DNA of 64,000 nt from Mycobacterium sp. IS-1264 (GCF_001954195.1 NZ_MBES01000005.1:1-64000); one strand, 5' to 3'; positions 27,232 through 37,619 are shown, counted from the stretch's first letter. Numbers and translations: made by a program. Notes: generated by a model from the sequence alone, not told the origin.

Positions 27232-29028
27232 CTACTTGATCTCGGCGAGCACCGTGCCCTGGGTGATGGCGGCGCCGGCCTCGACCGCGAGGCCGGTGAT
27301 GGTGCCGTCCTTGTGCGCGGTGACCGGGTTCTCCATCTTCATCGCTTCGAGGACCACGACCAGGTCGCCGGCGGCGACCTCCTGGCCCTCCTCGACCGCG
27401 ACCTTCACGACGGTGCCCTGCATGGGTGCGGTGACCGCGTCACCCGAGGCCGCCGCGCCGGAATGCGAACCGCGCTTGCGGGGCTTCGGCTTTTTGCGGA
27501 TGGCGCCGACGGCGTCGGTGGTGGCGCCGTTGGACAGCGCCAGGTCCGCCGGCAACGAGACCTCGAGCCGCCGCCCGCCGACCTCGACCACCACTTTCTG
27601 GCGCGGCCGCGCGTCCTCGTCGTCCAGCGGCTCGCCGCCGGCGAAGGGCTCGACGGTGTTGTTCCACTCGGTCTCGATCCAGCGGGTGTGCACCGAGAAG
27701 CCGTCTTCGTCGCCGATGAACGCCGGGTCGGACACCACGGCGCGGTGGAACGGGATCACCGTGGCGAGGCCTTCGACCTCGAACTCGTCCAGCGCGCGCC
27801 GCGCCCGCGCCAGCGCCTCGTTGCGGTCGGCGCCGTAGACGATCAGCTTGGCCAGCATCGAGTCGAACTGCCCGCCGATCACCGAGCCGGTCTCGACGCC
27901 GGAGTCCAGCCGCACACCCGGACCGGTGGGCGGGTGGAACTTGTTCACCGGGCCGGGGGCCGGCAGGAAGTTGCGTCCCGCGTCCTCGCCATTGATGCGG
28001 AATTCGATGGCGTGCCCGCGCGGCGTGGGGTCCTCGGTGAGCTCCAGCCTGTCGCCGTTGGCGATCTTGAACTGCTGGCGCACCAGGTCGATGCCGGCGG
28101 TCTCCTCGGTGACCGGGTGCTCGACCTGCAGGCGGGTGTTGACCTCCAGGAACGAGATCAGCCCGTCCTGGCCGACCAAGTATTCGACGGTTCCGGCGCC
28201 GTAGTAGTGGGCCTCTTTGCAGATCCGCTTGGCGGATTCGTGGATCTCCTTGCGCTGGGCGTCGGTCAGGAACGGCGCGGGCGCTTCCTCGACCAGCTTC
28301 TGGAAGCGGCGTTGCAGCGAGCAGTCGCGGGTGCCGGCGACGACGACGTTGCCGTGCTGGTCGGCGATCACCTGCGCCTCGACGTGGCGCGGCTTGTCCA
28401 GGTAGCGCTCGACGAAGCATTCGCCGCGGCCGAACGCCGAAACCGCTTCGCGCACAGCCGATTCGTACAGCTCGGGAATCTCCTCGATGGTGCGGGCTAC
28501 CTTCATGCCCTTGCCGCCGCCGCCGAAGGCCGCCTTGATCGCGATCGGCACGCCGTACTCCTTGGCGAAGGCCACCACCTCGTCGGCGTCCTTGACCGGG
28601 TCGGGGGTGCCGGGAACCAGCGGCGCCTGCGCGCGGGCGGCGATGTGGCGGGCGGTGACCTTGTCGCCGAGGTCGCGGATGGACTGCGGGCTGGGGCCGA
28701 TCCAGATCAGGCCGGCGTCGATGACCGCCTGGGCGAAGTCGGCGTTCTCCGACAGGAAGCCGTAGCCGGGGTGGATGGCGTTGGCGCCGGACTTCTCGGC
28801 CGCGTCGAGGATCTTGCCGAAGTCCAGGTAGGACTCCGCCGACGTCTGACCGCCCAGGGCGAACGCCTCGTCGGCCAGGCGCACGTGCGGCGCGTCGGCG
28901 TCGGGCTCGGCGTACACCGCCACGCTGGGCAGGCCCGCGTCGCGGGCCGCGCGGATCACCCGGACAGCGATCTCGCCACGGTTGGCGACGAGCACCTTGG
29001 CGATCCTCGAGCTGGCGTGATTGGCCAC
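27232..29028 (-). CDS. accA3: acyl-CoA carboxylase alpha subunit AccA3 (biotin carboxylase plus biotin carrier)
   Basis: The product is 598 residues. It carries an N-terminal biotin carboxylase with ATP-grasp ([43 protein letters not shown]) and a C-terminal biotinyl domain with the biotinylated Lys in EAMKMEN. It carboxylates biotin for the AccD subunits that make malonyl- and methylmalonyl-CoA for fatty and mycolic acids. GTG at 29028 follows a strong AGGAGG. It corresponds to Rv3285. Its partner genes accD5 and accE5 lie about 9 kb away on the same strand, separated here by the island at 30.5-37.5 kb, and its biotin ligase birA at 42 kb. Confidence 0.97.
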   Translation of the reverse strand: MANHASSRIAKVLVANRGEIAVRVIRAARDAGLPSVAVYAEPDADAPHVRLADEAFALGGQTSAESYLDFGKILDAAEKSGANAIHPGYGFLSENADFAQAVIDAGLIWIGPSPQSIRDLGDKVTARHIAARAQAPLVPGTPDPVKDADEVVAFAKEYGVPIAIKAAFGGGGKGMKVARTIEEIPELYESAVREAVSAFGRGECFVERYLDKPRHVEAQVIADQHGNVVVAGTRDCSLQRRFQKLVEEAPAPFLTDAQRKEIHESAKRICKEAHYYGAGTVEYLVGQDGLISFLEVNTRLQVEHPVTEETAGIDLVRQQFKIANGDRLELTEDPTPRGHAIEFRINGEDAGRNFLPAPGPVNKFHPPTGPGVRLDSGVETGSVIGGQFDSMLAKLIVYGADRNEALARARRALDEFEVEGLATVIPFHRAVVSDPAFIGDEDGFSVHTRWIETEWNNTVEPFAGGEPLDDEDARPRQKVVVEVGGRRLEVSLPADLALSNGATTDAVGAIRKKPKPRKRGSHSGAAASGDAVTAPMQGTVVKVAVEEGQEVAAGDLVVVLEAMKMENPVTAHKDGTITGLAVEAGAAITQGTVLAEIK

Positions 29029-29159
29029 TTCGCCTCCTGTTTGGCTGGACGTCTCTTTGTCTAAGAGAATTTCTTACAAGTCTTGTCCGGGGAAGTTTAT
29101 GCGCCGCGCCGTGGGCGCTGATACCCGGTCTCCGATCCGTTTGAAGATCACGTTTGCGA

Positions 29160-29579
29160 TCACGCCGCCTCGCGCAGCCGCCGTTTGATGCGGGCCAGCA
29201 TCGCCGACATGCCGCGCAACCGCAGCGGGCTGATCAGAGCGGCCAGACCCAGCTCGGCGTAGAAATCCTCGGGTACCGCGAGGATGTCGGCGGCGGGTTG
29301 TTCGTCGAGCCCGGCGGCCAGGATCGAGGCAAACCCGCGGGTCGTCGGCGCCTCGGCGGGCGCGCTGAAGTACAGCCGCACCCGATCTGGGTCGTGCGCG
29401 TCGACATGCAAAAACAGCGGTGACTGGCACTCGGGGACCGGCTCCATGGCCGCTTGTTCCATGTCGGCGGGCAGCTCCGGCAGGTCGTTGGCGAATTCGA
29501 GCAGCAACGTCAGTTTGTCCTGGCCCTGCACTTCGGCGAAGTCGGACACCACCTCGGCCAGCGGCGCGGGCAGACTCAT
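29160..29579 (-). CDS. SufE-like sulfur acceptor protein (Rv3284-like)
   Basis: The product is 139 residues of the SufE/CsdE fold. The reactive Cys lies in [10 protein letters not shown], and the C-terminal helix ends in basic residues. SufE proteins accept persulfide sulfur from cysteine desulfurases. The ATG overlaps the stop of sseA (TGATG), so it is translationally coupled to a sulfurtransferase; the pair may form a sulfur relay. The order sseA-sufE-accA3 matches Rv3283-Rv3285. Confidence 0.9.
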   Translation of the reverse strand: MSLPAPLAEVVSDFAEVQGQDKLTLLLEFANDLPELPADMEQAAMEPVPECQSPLFLHVDAHDPDRVRLYFSAPAEAPTTRGFASILAAGLDEQPAADILAVPEDFYAELGLAALISPLRLRGMSAMLARIKRRLREAA

Positions 29580-30469
29580 CAGACCGGCACGGCTCCCGGT
29601 TCCTCGCCGGCGACGATCGGCACCCGCACGGTGTTGCCCCACTCGGTCCACGACCCGTCGTAATTGCGCACCCCGGGCTTGCCCAGCAAATGCGTGAGCA
29701 CGAACCAGGTGTGGCTGGACCGCTCGCCGATGCGGCAGTAGACGATGGTTTTGTCGTCCGGCTGCACAAAGCCGTACAACTCTTCCAGCTCTTCGCGGCT
29801 GCGGAAGCGGCCACTCTCGTCGGCCGCCTTGCCCCACGGGATCGATCGTGCGGTGGGGATGTGGCCGGCGCGCAGCGCGCCCTCTTCGGGGTAGTCGGGC
29901 ATGTGGGTGCGCTTGCCGGTGTACTCGTCGGGTGAGCGCACGTCGATCAGCGGCTGGCTGCCGAGGTTGGCCAGCACGTCGTCCTTGAACGCGCGGATCG
30001 GCGCGTCGTTGCGCTGCACGACGGGATAGCCCGACGAGGTCTTGGTGGGGACCTCGAGCGTCATGTCCCGGCGATCGGACAGCCATAGGTCGCGCCCGCC
30101 GTTGAGCAGCCGCACGTCGGGGTGGCCGAACAACGTGAACACCCACAGCGCGTAGGCCGCCCACCAGTTGCTCTTGTCGCCGTAGATCACCACGGTGTCG
30201 TCGCGGGCGATGCCCTTGCGGTCCATCAGCTCGGCGAACTGCTCGCCGTTGATGTAGTCGCGGACGCGCGGATCGTTGAGGTCGGTGTGCCAGTCGACCT
30301 TCACCGCACCCGGAATGTGGCCGACGTCGTAGAGCAGGACGTCCTCGTCGGACTCGACGATCGCCAGGCCCGGGGAGCCCATGTTGGCGGACAGCCAGTC
30401 GGCGGTGACCAGCCGTTCAGGGTGGGCGTAGGCCGACAGCGTGGGGCTCGGATCAGGGGGTAGCGGCAC
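29579..30469 (-). CDS. sseA: thiosulfate sulfurtransferase SseA
   Basis: The product is 296 residues with two rhodanese domains. The N-terminal one is structural; the C-terminal one has the active-site loop [10 protein letters not shown] with the sulfur-carrying Cys. It transfers sulfane sulfur from thiosulfate or mercaptopyruvate. The start is GTG at 30469. It overlaps the SufE-like gene downstream. In M. tuberculosis its upstream neighbour is maf; here it diverges from an epimerase gene at the island's left edge. Confidence 0.94.
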   Translation of the reverse strand: MPLPPDPSPTLSAYAHPERLVTADWLSANMGSPGLAIVESDEDVLLYDVGHIPGAVKVDWHTDLNDPRVRDYINGEQFAELMDRKGIARDDTVVIYGDKSNWWAAYALWVFTLFGHPDVRLLNGGRDLWLSDRRDMTLEVPTKTSSGYPVVQRNDAPIRAFKDDVLANLGSQPLIDVRSPDEYTGKRTHMPDYPEEGALRAGHIPTARSIPWGKAADESGRFRSREELEELYGFVQPDDKTIVYCRIGERSSHTWFVLTHLLGKPGVRNYDGSWTEWGNTVRVPIVAGEEPGAVPV

Positions 30470-30565
30470 AACCTCGAGCCTACCGCCAGGAATAAAAGCG
30501 GGGCCTTGACCCGTGAGTCTCGATTAAACTTGCGCCTAACAAATAACACCCGAGGGGCGAACTAG

Positions 30566-31549
30566 ATGGAGATACTTGTCACGGGGGGCGCGGGCTTCCA
30601 GGGAAGTCATCTATCCGAATCGCTACTGGCGGGCGGGCATTGGGTCACTGTCCTGAATACATCGTCGAAGAGTGCCACCCGAAACACGAGTGACTTTCGT
30701 TCGCACGAGCGCGCCGCCTTTATTTCGGGTTCGGTGACCGATGGGGAAACGGTGCATCGCGCGGTGCGCGATCACCACGTCGTTTTTCATCTGGCCGCCA
30801 ATATCAACGTCGACCAGTCCCTCGGCGAACCAGAGAGCTTTCTCGAAACCAACGTCATGGGTACTTACCGTGTGCTCGAGGCGGTCCGACGCTACAAGAA
30901 CCGGCTGATCTACGTGTCAACCTGCGAAGTGTACGGCGACGGACACAATCTGCGGGAGGGCGAGCTTCTCGACGAGAGAGCGGAGCTGAAACCGAACAGC
31001 CCCTACGGCGCCTCCAAGGCGGCGGCCGATCGGTTGTGCTATTCCTACTACCGTTCCTATGGTCTTGACGTCACGATTGTTCGGCCCTTCAACATCTTTG
31101 GGGTGCGGCAGAAAACCGGGCGATTCGGCGCGCTGATTCCACGACTCGTCCGTCAGGCCATCAACGGCGAAAACCTCACGATCTTCGGCGACGGTTCGGC
31201 GACACGCGACTATCTGTACGTAAGCGACATCGTTCGTGCATACAACCTTGTGCTGCAAAACACCGCGCTTCGCGGACAGGCGATCAATTTCGCGAGCGGC
31301 AAAAACACGCGGGTGAAAGACATCGTCGAGTACATCGCCGAAAAGTTCGACGCCAAGATCGCATATCGCGAGGCACGCCCCGGTGAAGTCGCTAGTTTCC
31401 CGGCTAACATCGAGCTCGCAAAGAGCATCGGATTCAAGCCCGAAGTCGATATCTGGGAAGGCATCGACCGCTATATCCAATGGGCGAAGGATCAGCCGCA
31501 GTATGCCTACGAACACGACGGGTTCGGCGGCGTCTTGTCTTCCCGATGA
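30566..31549 (+). CDS. NAD-dependent sugar-nucleotide epimerase/dehydratase
   Basis: The product is 327 residues of the extended short-chain dehydrogenase family. It has the NAD loop TGGAGFQGSH, the catalytic YGASK (Tyr and Lys), STCEVYG with the Ser/Thr, and a substrate region typical of UDP- or dTDP-sugar epimerases and 4,6-dehydratases. It probably modifies a nucleotide sugar for envelope glycan. ATG at 30566 has GAGGGG upstream. Codon use looks more AT-rich than in neighbouring genes, and it is the first gene of an island absent at this place in M. tuberculosis; both suggest horizontal acquisition. Confidence 0.85.
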   Translation: MEILVTGGAGFQGSHLSESLLAGGHWVTVLNTSSKSATRNTSDFRSHERAAFISGSVTDGETVHRAVRDHHVVFHLAANINVDQSLGEPESFLETNVMGTYRVLEAVRRYKNRLIYVSTCEVYGDGHNLREGELLDERAELKPNSPYGASKAAADRLCYSYYRSYGLDVTIVRPFNIFGVRQKTGRFGALIPRLVRQAINGENLTIFGDGSATRDYLYVSDIVRAYNLVLQNTALRGQAINFASGKNTRVKDIVEYIAEKFDAKIAYREARPGEVASFPANIELAKSIGFKPEVDIWEGIDRYIQWAKDQPQYAYEHDGFGGVLSSR

Positions 31550-31672
31550 GCCCCGTGATTGCGGGTCTGGAAAAAAGCGCATCTTGGCCCAGTTCACCGC
31601 AGTTAGGCTGGTAAAAGGCTGCATTCCACATGCGGCGGATGTTGTGGCGTATTCAGGGAGCGGGAAATTGAC

Positions 31673-32728
31673 GTGAAAGGTCCGGCTGGGGTGTCGATGG
31701 GTGGCGGCGAGCGCGATCGCGAGTTCTTGACATCGCTGCGCGGGGATGTCGACGCGTGGAGCGCGCACGACGCGCTGGCGCAGTTGGTTGCGATGTTCGG
31801 CGGAGTTTTCCCGCGGCACGGCAATCTGGCCGACCGGTTGGCTTACCTGGACGAGTTCAGCGAGGTATGGGATTACCGGAGCCGGACGCGGGCACGTTAC
31901 GGGGAACAGGTGCGGTGCCAAGACGCCGGCGGCGGGGCACGGTGGATGATCCCCCGTCTCGACCTGCCCGACCGGCAACTGGACACGATCACGACGCTGG
32001 CGCGACGGCTGGGCCTTACAGATGAAACATGGCCCACTGAAACAAAATTCGACTACATGCTGGTGATCGGAACCGGACGTTACTCGAACATGCTCAGGGC
32101 CCGGTTGGCGCGGGACCTGGCTGCCGAGAACCGCGTCGGTCATGTCGTGCTGGCCGCTGCTTCTCGGCGGCTGTTGCCGTCCGAAGACGACGCGGTCGCG
32201 TCCTGCGCGCCAGGCGCGCGTTCCGAATTCGATTTGCTGGCGGCCGCCGCGGCCGACGCGTTTGGGGTGGATACTCGCGAAGCCGTACGGCATGGGCGTC
32301 AGCGGGGCGGCGACCCCCATCGAGGCCAGATGGTTTGGCGCTTCGGCGAAGACAGCAATGACCTCGGGCTGCCCATCACACTGATCGAGGCACCGTCGCC
32401 GGACCCCGACATCCGACGTGCCACCTCCGCGGATACCTTCACCTTTACGGCGCGGACCCTGGATATGGACCAATCGAGTTGTCTAATGGTGACCGGTCAG
32501 CCGTTCGTCCCCTATCAGCACTTTGACGCGCTGCGAACTCTGTCCCTGCCGTTCGAAATTCGCATTGAGACCGCGGGTTTCGGCATCGACCGCTACGAAG
32601 GACTGCACGACATGGACCTGCAGCATCCCGCCAAACTGTTGCAGGAGGTCCGCTCGACGATCCGGGCAGCCCGCGGTCTGCTGGAACGGGTCGAGGCTTG
32701 CCGACGAACAGCCCACGCGCCGCGCTGA
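31673..32728 (+). CDS. unrecognised protein in the epimerase-glycosyltransferase island
   Basis: The product is about 351 residues with no clear family. A Rossmann-like stretch DYMLVIGTGRYSNMLRARLA followed by HVVLAAASRRLLPSEDD loosely recalls DUF218/YdcF-type proteins, which act near envelope glycan synthesis, but I would not assign it. No signal peptide or membrane segment is visible. GTG at 31673 has CAGGGAG 12 bases upstream; the in-frame ATG at 31697 is an alternative. It follows the epimerase by 123 bp on the same strand and converges on the glycosyltransferase gene with a 12-bp gap. Confidence 0.7.
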   Translation: MKGPAGVSMGGGERDREFLTSLRGDVDAWSAHDALAQLVAMFGGVFPRHGNLADRLAYLDEFSEVWDYRSRTRARYGEQVRCQDAGGGARWMIPRLDLPDRQLDTITTLARRLGLTDETWPTETKFDYMLVIGTGRYSNMLRARLARDLAAENRVGHVVLAAASRRLLPSEDDAVASCAPGARSEFDLLAAAAADAFGVDTREAVRHGRQRGGDPHRGQMVWRFGEDSNDLGLPITLIEAPSPDPDIRRATSADTFTFTARTLDMDQSSCLMVTGQPFVPYQHFDALRTLSLPFEIRIETAGFGIDRYEGLHDMDLQHPAKLLQEVRSTIRAARGLLERVEACRRTAHAPR

Positions 32729-32740
32729 GGTCGCCCAGGA

Positions 32741-33961
32741 TCACTCGTCGGCGGTGATCGTGCACGGTGTGGCGGGCGGGTAGCTGCCCGATACCGCGCG
32801 CAGCCGCCCCGGCGGCGGCCAGGGCCGCAGCCCCATGTTGCCCAGATAGCGCAGGGGATTGACGTGTTCACGCCCAACCCGCATCTCGAAATGCAGATAA
32901 CCGTCCGTCGATTGGCCTTCCGCACCGATGCTGCCGATCCGGCTTCCCGCACTTATCCGATCACCGCGCGCGATTTGTGTGTCGTCACCAGGCCGAAACA
33001 CGTAGCGGATTTGGGTATCGCCGTTCGAGATGATCACTGAGTAAAACTGGCCGAAATCGCTTGCGCGGCAAACAGTTCCGGATATGACGGCGTAGATCGG
33101 GCTGCCGGGGTCAGCGGCGAAGTCGACGCCGGGATGGAAACCGTCCGCGCGGGGTCCGTATCCACGGCCAATCGCGCGTGGCTCGGCCTCGATCGGCAGC
33201 CGCGCCCCCGGCTCGATCCGATCGAAGTCGCCGCGCACTCGCCGCTGGTAGTCCGCTTTGAGGAGGCTGACCTCGTCGAGTGCATAGCCGAACAACAGGG
33301 ATCGATCGTAGGCCACACCGAAGTTGTGCCGAAAATCCGGATCGAGCCGCAGGTAGTGTTTGACGCGCGAGATCCGTTCCTCCAACGTCGCCCAGCCGTT
33401 GTGCGTCAAGCGGATTCCGTCCAGCTGCCCTATCCGACCGTGCTCGGCGATGTTGGCCGGCCAGTGCGAATTGTGCATCAACTTGGGCCCCGCATACAGG
33501 CCCGGGTACCAACGCCAAAACGGCCCGCGCATCGCCTCGGCGGTACCCATCACCGGCACCATGTCCGGATATTCTGGATCATCCCAGCGGGAAACCATCG
33601 GACACATCAGCGCGGCTACGTCGTCCGGTGTGCGCGCAAGCACCTCACGGATGTCGACGTCGATCTGGAAAGTCCAGTCGGCGTCGACCATCACCATCCA
33701 GTCCGGGCGACAGAAATCGGCCATCCGGTACAGCAGCTCCAGCCCGGTGGATTCGGGGACCAGCCATGGTGTGGACGGTAGATCTGCCCGGGCGCGAACA
33801 ACATTGGTGACCGCGGGGTGGTTCGCGAGAATCGCGGCGGTGTCGTCGGTGCTCCGGTCGTCGATCGCGTAGATGTCGTCGCTGAAGGTGGCCAGCGAGT
33901 CCAACGTATCGGGCAAGGTCTTCCCGGCATTGTGGGCACGCGTGACCGCCAGAATCCGCAA
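32741..33961 (-). CDS. family 2 glycosyltransferase fused to a degenerate M23 (LytM) domain
   Basis: The product is about 406 residues from TTG at 33961, which has AAAGGGG just upstream; the frame further upstream overlaps the methyltransferase gene. Residues 1-240 are a GT-A glycosyltransferase: [25 protein letters not shown] and the metal-binding DAD at 93-95. Residues 265-375 are an M23 peptidase-like barrel. Zinc ligands His276, Asp280 (HPGVD) and His357 remain, but the catalytic His of HxH is Tyr355 (YLHFEM) and the other catalytic His position is replaced (RYVFRPG). So the C-terminal part probably binds peptidoglycan rather than cutting it. There is no signal peptide. It is 11 bp after the upstream methyltransferase gene. 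Confidence 0.85.
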   Translation of the reverse strand: MRILAVTRAHNAGKTLPDTLDSLATFSDDIYAIDDRSTDDTAAILANHPAVTNVVRARADLPSTPWLVPESTGLELLYRMADFCRPDWMVMVDADWTFQIDVDIREVLARTPDDVAALMCPMVSRWDDPEYPDMVPVMGTAEAMRGPFWRWYPGLYAGPKLMHNSHWPANIAEHGRIGQLDGIRLTHNGWATLEERISRVKHYLRLDPDFRHNFGVAYDRSLLFGYALDEVSLLKADYQRRVRGDFDRIEPGARLPIEAEPRAIGRGYGPRADGFHPGVDFAADPGSPIYAVISGTVCRASDFGQFYSVIISNGDTQIRYVFRPGDDTQIARGDRISAGSRIGSIGAEGQSTDGYLHFEMRVGREHVNPLRYLGNMGLRPWPPPGRLRAVSGSYPPATPCTITADE

Positions 33962-33972
33962 TGTGTTCCCCT

Positions 33973-34899
33973 TTAAGCCGCGAGAACCGAAGTGTAGTAG
34001 CTGGGCTTGTCGGAGGGCGAGTCGCAATCGCCAGGCATCCCGATCAGGCCGTGATCGGCGAGCAGCTGCGCGGCCGTAGTCCCGGTCGACTGCCACCCGT
34101 GGTTAGCGAGATAGCCCGAGACCTCGTTGCGGGCCCCGAGATAGTTCAGCGAGCAGATGTCCAGATCGAATCCATGGTCGCGCCAGGTGCGAGTCGCACC
34201 GCGAATGATCTGTTGGACCCGCCCGGAGTCCAGCTCCGCCGACCCCACGAACGCCTCGATGGCCATCCGGCTTCCCGGCGCGCTGAGACCGGTGACGTTG
34301 TCCAGCAGGCGATCCTGAGCTTCAGGGGGGAGATAACCGAATAATCCTTCGGCGATCCAGGCGGTCGGTAACGCCGGGTCGAATCCGCTGCGCAGCAGCG
34401 CGACCGGCCAATCGTCCCGCAGGTCGGCCGGCACCATCCGCAGCTGCGCCGTGGGCTCGGCGCCCAGCCGTGCCAGCGTTTCGGCCTTGAACCGCAGCAC
34501 GTCGGGCTGATCGATCTCGAACACCGCCATGCCCGGCGGCCACGGCAGTCGGTAGCCGCGCGCGTCGAGCCCAGACGCCAGGATCACCGCCTGCCGAATT
34601 CCGGTGGCCGTCGCGTCGGTAAGGAACTGATCGAAATAGCGAGTGCGGGCCACCAAATCGGTGGTCATTCGCTGCAGGCCCCAGCCCGCTTCAGGCTCGT
34701 CGACGTCGGACGCGCGGAGCTCTCCGGTGGCCCATTTGACCAGGAATTCGATACCCACCGCGCGGACCAACGGCTCGGCGAACGGGTCCTCGATCAACGG
34801 CTCGGGCGAATTGGTGGCCCTGGCGCGGCCCGCGGCCACCAGCGTCGCGGTCGCGCCGACATGGCTGGCCAGATCCCAGCTATCGCCGTCTTTGCGCAT
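33973..34899 (-). CDS. SAM-dependent methyltransferase, mycobacterial TIGR00027 family
   Basis: The product is 308 residues. The family signature is visible: [21 protein letters not shown] near the N-terminus, [12 protein letters not shown], the SAM loop [29 protein letters not shown] and [12 protein letters not shown]. Members are numerous in mycobacteria and are thought to O-methylate lipids or secondary metabolites; substrate is unknown. ATG at 34899 has GGCGGA upstream. It is likely co-transcribed with the downstream glycosyltransferase-M23 gene, which suggests a methylated sugar or glycan product. Confidence 0.88.
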   Translation of the reverse strand: MRKDGDSWDLASHVGATATLVAAGRARATNSPEPLIEDPFAEPLVRAVGIEFLVKWATGELRASDVDEPEAGWGLQRMTTDLVARTRYFDQFLTDATATGIRQAVILASGLDARGYRLPWPPGMAVFEIDQPDVLRFKAETLARLGAEPTAQLRMVPADLRDDWPVALLRSGFDPALPTAWIAEGLFGYLPPEAQDRLLDNVTGLSAPGSRMAIEAFVGSAELDSGRVQQIIRGATRTWRDHGFDLDICSLNYLGARNEVSGYLANHGWQSTGTTAAQLLADHGLIGMPGDCDSPSDKPSYYTSVLAA

Positions 34900-34982
34900 C
34901 ACGATTCCGCCTTTCACGTGTGGGATCTCGGCGGCTGAGGGACGGCCGAGTTGCACACTTCGAATCTAGGAAGATTTGGCCC

Positions 34983-35046
34983 GGCGGAACTCCGCCGATC
35001 GGCCCGCAATGGTGATGAACGCTTCGTCCCCCGATCGGGGGACGAA
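34983..35046. terminator. two strong palindromes between methyltransferase genes
   Basis: GGCGGA-ac-TCCGCC lies at 34983-34996, and a perfect 24-base palindrome with half-site TTCGTCCCCCGA lies at 35023-35046. The second starts 14 bases past the stop of the minus-strand methyltransferase gene, where a terminator hairpin is expected. No U-tract follows, which is common for mycobacterial terminators. The perfect symmetry also fits an operator for the methyltransferase-glycosyltransferase pair, whose start is at 34899. Confidence 0.55.
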
Positions 35047-35060
35047 ACTGGCGGGTTTGG

Positions 35061-35969
35061 CTACCGTGGCTGGTCGGTCAGGGTCCCGCTGATGAAGATC
35101 GTGTCGTCGTCTCCAGCAGGCGCATCGAGGCCGCTGCGCCGGAACAGTTCGGCGAGCGGCACGCCTTCGAGCTGCCAGCCCAAGGCGGTGAGGTAGTCGA
35201 GGACGTGGTTGCGTTCGCCGGGGTAGATCAATGAAGCCAAGTCGACGTCGACGCCGTGGTCGCGGAATGGGTTGGATATGGTCCGCGCTCGCTCGGTGCC
35301 GAAATCCACGATACTGGAAACGAATTCGGTGGCTGCCATGCTCCCGGGCGCGCTGAGCGCGGTGATGTCGTCGAACAGCCGATCCTGGGCCTGCGGCTTT
35401 AGATAAATCAGTAACCCCTCGACCAGCCACGCCGTCGGTGCTGACGAGTCAAAGCCGGCGGCTTGCAACGGCGTGACCCAGTCCGCGCGCAGGTCGATGG
35501 GCACGGCGCGCCGAGTGGCGGTGGGCTCGGCGCTCAGGTCGGCCAAGGTCGTCGTCTTGAACTCCATCACCTGTGGTTGGTCGACCTCGTACACCACCGT
35601 CCCGGTCGGCCACGGCAGACGGTAGGCGCGGGTGTCCAACCCGGAAGCGAGGATCGCCACTTGCCGAATACCCCCATCGGTGGCGTTGAGGACGTATTCG
35701 TCAAAGTACTTCGTGCGGACCGCGTTTCCGTCGACCATCGCCTGCGCCACGGTCGGTGAGGCGTCCGCGATCGCCGACATGCCGAGTTCGCCGTCCATCA
35801 GCTTGGTGAAGAAATCCAGGCCCACCGCACGGACCAGAGGTTCGGCGAACGGATCGTTGATCAAGCCGCGCGGATCCTTGGTGGCCAGCGCGCGCCCGGC
35901 CGCGACAATGGTGGCGGTGACGCCGACGCCGGACGCCAGGTCCCAGCTGTCGTCGTCGGTGCGGGACAT
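35061..35969 (-). CDS. SAM-dependent methyltransferase, mycobacterial TIGR00027 family
   Basis: The product is 302 residues and a paralogue of the gene at 33973-34899. It has [62 protein letters not shown] and [12 protein letters not shown]. The two proteins share the fold but differ through the middle, so they probably act on different substrates. The start is ATG at 35969. It lies 38 bp after the serine hydrolase gene on the same strand and may form an operon with it. Confidence 0.88.
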   Translation of the reverse strand: MSRTDDDSWDLASGVGVTATIVAAGRALATKDPRGLINDPFAEPLVRAVGLDFFTKLMDGELGMSAIADASPTVAQAMVDGNAVRTKYFDEYVLNATDGGIRQVAILASGLDTRAYRLPWPTGTVVYEVDQPQVMEFKTTTLADLSAEPTATRRAVPIDLRADWVTPLQAAGFDSSAPTAWLVEGLLIYLKPQAQDRLFDDITALSAPGSMAATEFVSSIVDFGTERARTISNPFRDHGVDVDLASLIYPGERNHVLDYLTALGWQLEGVPLAELFRRSGLDAPAGDDDTIFISGTLTDQPR

Positions 35970-36007
35970 CAGCTCACCCTAGCGCCGCGCAATTCTGCGG
36001 TGCGGTG

Positions 36008-37432
36008 TTATTGGCGTCGGAACAGGCGCCCGTGCTGGCTGCAGAACCAGGCGATGTTGCCGTCCGGACCGCGGACGAAGTTGGATCGACTGCCGGTGGG
36101 CTTGCCGTCGGGTCCGAGGTCGATCCCGTAGTCGGGCCGGTAAAGGGCCAGGCCCAGTTCGGCGCTGCTTGGGCCGTCCGCGTTGGCGTCGACGGTGTCG
36201 ATGGTGCCGGCGAGCCGGCCGTCGCTTGCCCGGAAGTCGATCACCGTTTGCTCGACGACGCCGCCTTGGGAGACCTGCTCGGCGATGTAGCGGCCCTGGT
36301 AGGGCCGCAGGTCGTCGGCGCCGAGATGTTGCGGTACTGCAGGCAGATTGGTGACCCCGGCGAATCTGTGCAACGCCCAGTCGCAGGCGAAAAGGTCGTT
36401 GATCAGATGAAATCCGCCATCGGAATTGGTGAGGACGGTCATGGCGAAGTTGCGATCGGGCACCATCACGAAACCGGACCGTTGCCCCTTCCAGGTGCCC
36501 CCGTGCTCGACGATATTCACATTCTGCGCGGAGGGCCGCAGCATCCAGGTCACGCCCATCCCGGTCAGCTCGACGAACAGTGTTCCACCCGCCCCCGGGT
36601 TCGAACGCATCGCCTCCAGCGACTGTCGGCTCAGAATCTGCTCGCCGTTAGGCGCCCTGCCGTCGCCGAGGTGGAACTGTGCGTAGCGCAGCTGATCTCG
36701 CGCCGTGGACATCAACCCACCGGTGGGGTTGCAGCTGCGCGGGAATGCCCAAAAGTCGGTATCGACCAGGGGTTTGCCGTCGACCACCTGGTGAGGTGCC
36801 GCCACGTTCAGACCGATTATCTGGTCGGAAAAGTAGCGGGTGTGAGCCAGCTGCAGCGGGTCGAGCACCAGTTTGTGCATCGCAGACTCGTAGGTTGTTC
36901 CGGTGACAAGCTCGATGATGCGGCCCGCCACCACAAGACCCGAATTGTTGTACGCGAATGCGGTTCCCGGAGGAGTCAGCTGCGGTAACCGTGTCATCGA
37001 GTTGACGTAGCGCGCCACCGCGTCATCGCCGCGCCCGAAGTCCTGCCCATTGCGACCATCCCAGCCTGCAGTGTGGTTGAGCAGTTGGCGCACGGTCACG
37101 ACGGCGCTGGCCGACTCGTCGGCCACCGCGAAGTCGGGGATGAAGCGGCGCACGGGCGAATCCAGGTCTACCTCGCCCCGCTCGACCAGCCGCATCATCG
37201 CGGTTCCTGTGAAAGTCTTTGTGGTAGAACCGATTCGGAAGACGGTGTCGCCGTCGACAGGCAACGGATGGTCGACGTTGGTGACCCCGTAGCCCTGGAC
37301 GTATTCTTGGCCGCCGGCCCACACGGCAACCGCGACCCCCGGAATCGCATAGGCCTTCATGCCCGCGGTGATCTTGGCATCGAGCTCGTCGAACGCTACG
37401 CCAAGGTCTGTGCGGTTAACGGTTTCACCCAC
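36008..37432 (-). CDS. serine hydrolase, beta-lactamase/class C fold
   Basis: The product is about 474 residues. The penicillin-binding/AmpC-type triad is visible: SxxK as STTK (RIGSTTKTF), YxN as YNN (FAYNNSG) and HGG (EHGGTWKG) near the third motif. A C-terminal beta-rich domain follows. No signal peptide is visible, so a cytosolic esterase or peptidase role is more likely than a periplasmic beta-lactamase. The start is uncertain: GTG at 37432 or GTG at 37474, neither with a ribosome site. It is the right-hand end of the island. Confidence 0.82.
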   Translation of the reverse strand: MGETVNRTDLGVAFDELDAKITAGMKAYAIPGVAVAVWAGGQEYVQGYGVTNVDHPLPVDGDTVFRIGSTTKTFTGTAMMRLVERGEVDLDSPVRRFIPDFAVADESASAVVTVRQLLNHTAGWDGRNGQDFGRGDDAVARYVNSMTRLPQLTPPGTAFAYNNSGLVVAGRIIELVTGTTYESAMHKLVLDPLQLAHTRYFSDQIIGLNVAAPHQVVDGKPLVDTDFWAFPRSCNPTGGLMSTARDQLRYAQFHLGDGRAPNGEQILSRQSLEAMRSNPGAGGTLFVELTGMGVTWMLRPSAQNVNIVEHGGTWKGQRSGFVMVPDRNFAMTVLTNSDGGFHLINDLFACDWALHRFAGVTNLPAVPQHLGADDLRPYQGRYIAEQVSQGGVVEQTVIDFRASDGRLAGTIDTVDANADGPSSAELGLALYRPDYGIDLGPDGKPTGSRSNFVRGPDGNIAWFCSQHGRLFRRQ

Positions 37433-37584
37433 GGCAGCGGCGATTGCGTGCGGCAGCCGACCTGGCGCTCGCACGCGTACGGTCGAATGGGTTCGTGGGC
37501 GGCGGTAACGTCCACATGGCCATTAATATAACCCCCCAAGGGCCTGCCGGAGTGGATTCGGTTGCAGCGCTTGGGGCCTCGCCC

Positions 37585-37600
37585 GCTCCCGCGCGGGAGC
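37585..37600 (-). terminator. hairpin after maf
   Basis: A perfect palindrome GCTCCC-GCGC-GGGAGC lies 19 bases beyond the stop of maf, the last gene of the accD5-accE5-maf operon. It is the expected place for a factor-independent terminator. No clear U-tract follows. Confidence 0.5.
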
Positions 37601-37619
37601 CGGTTTACCGCGGGCGGTG

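Noticed and set aside
30917..32473. 518-codon antisense frame across the epimerase and its neighbour
   Set aside because: It covers two genes and a spacer, has no domain, and the sense frame has clear epimerase motifs.
33973..34096. Glycosyltransferase starting at 34096
   Set aside because: It would overlap the upstream methyltransferase by over 120 bases; TTG at 33961 has a good ribosome site and the family N-terminus.
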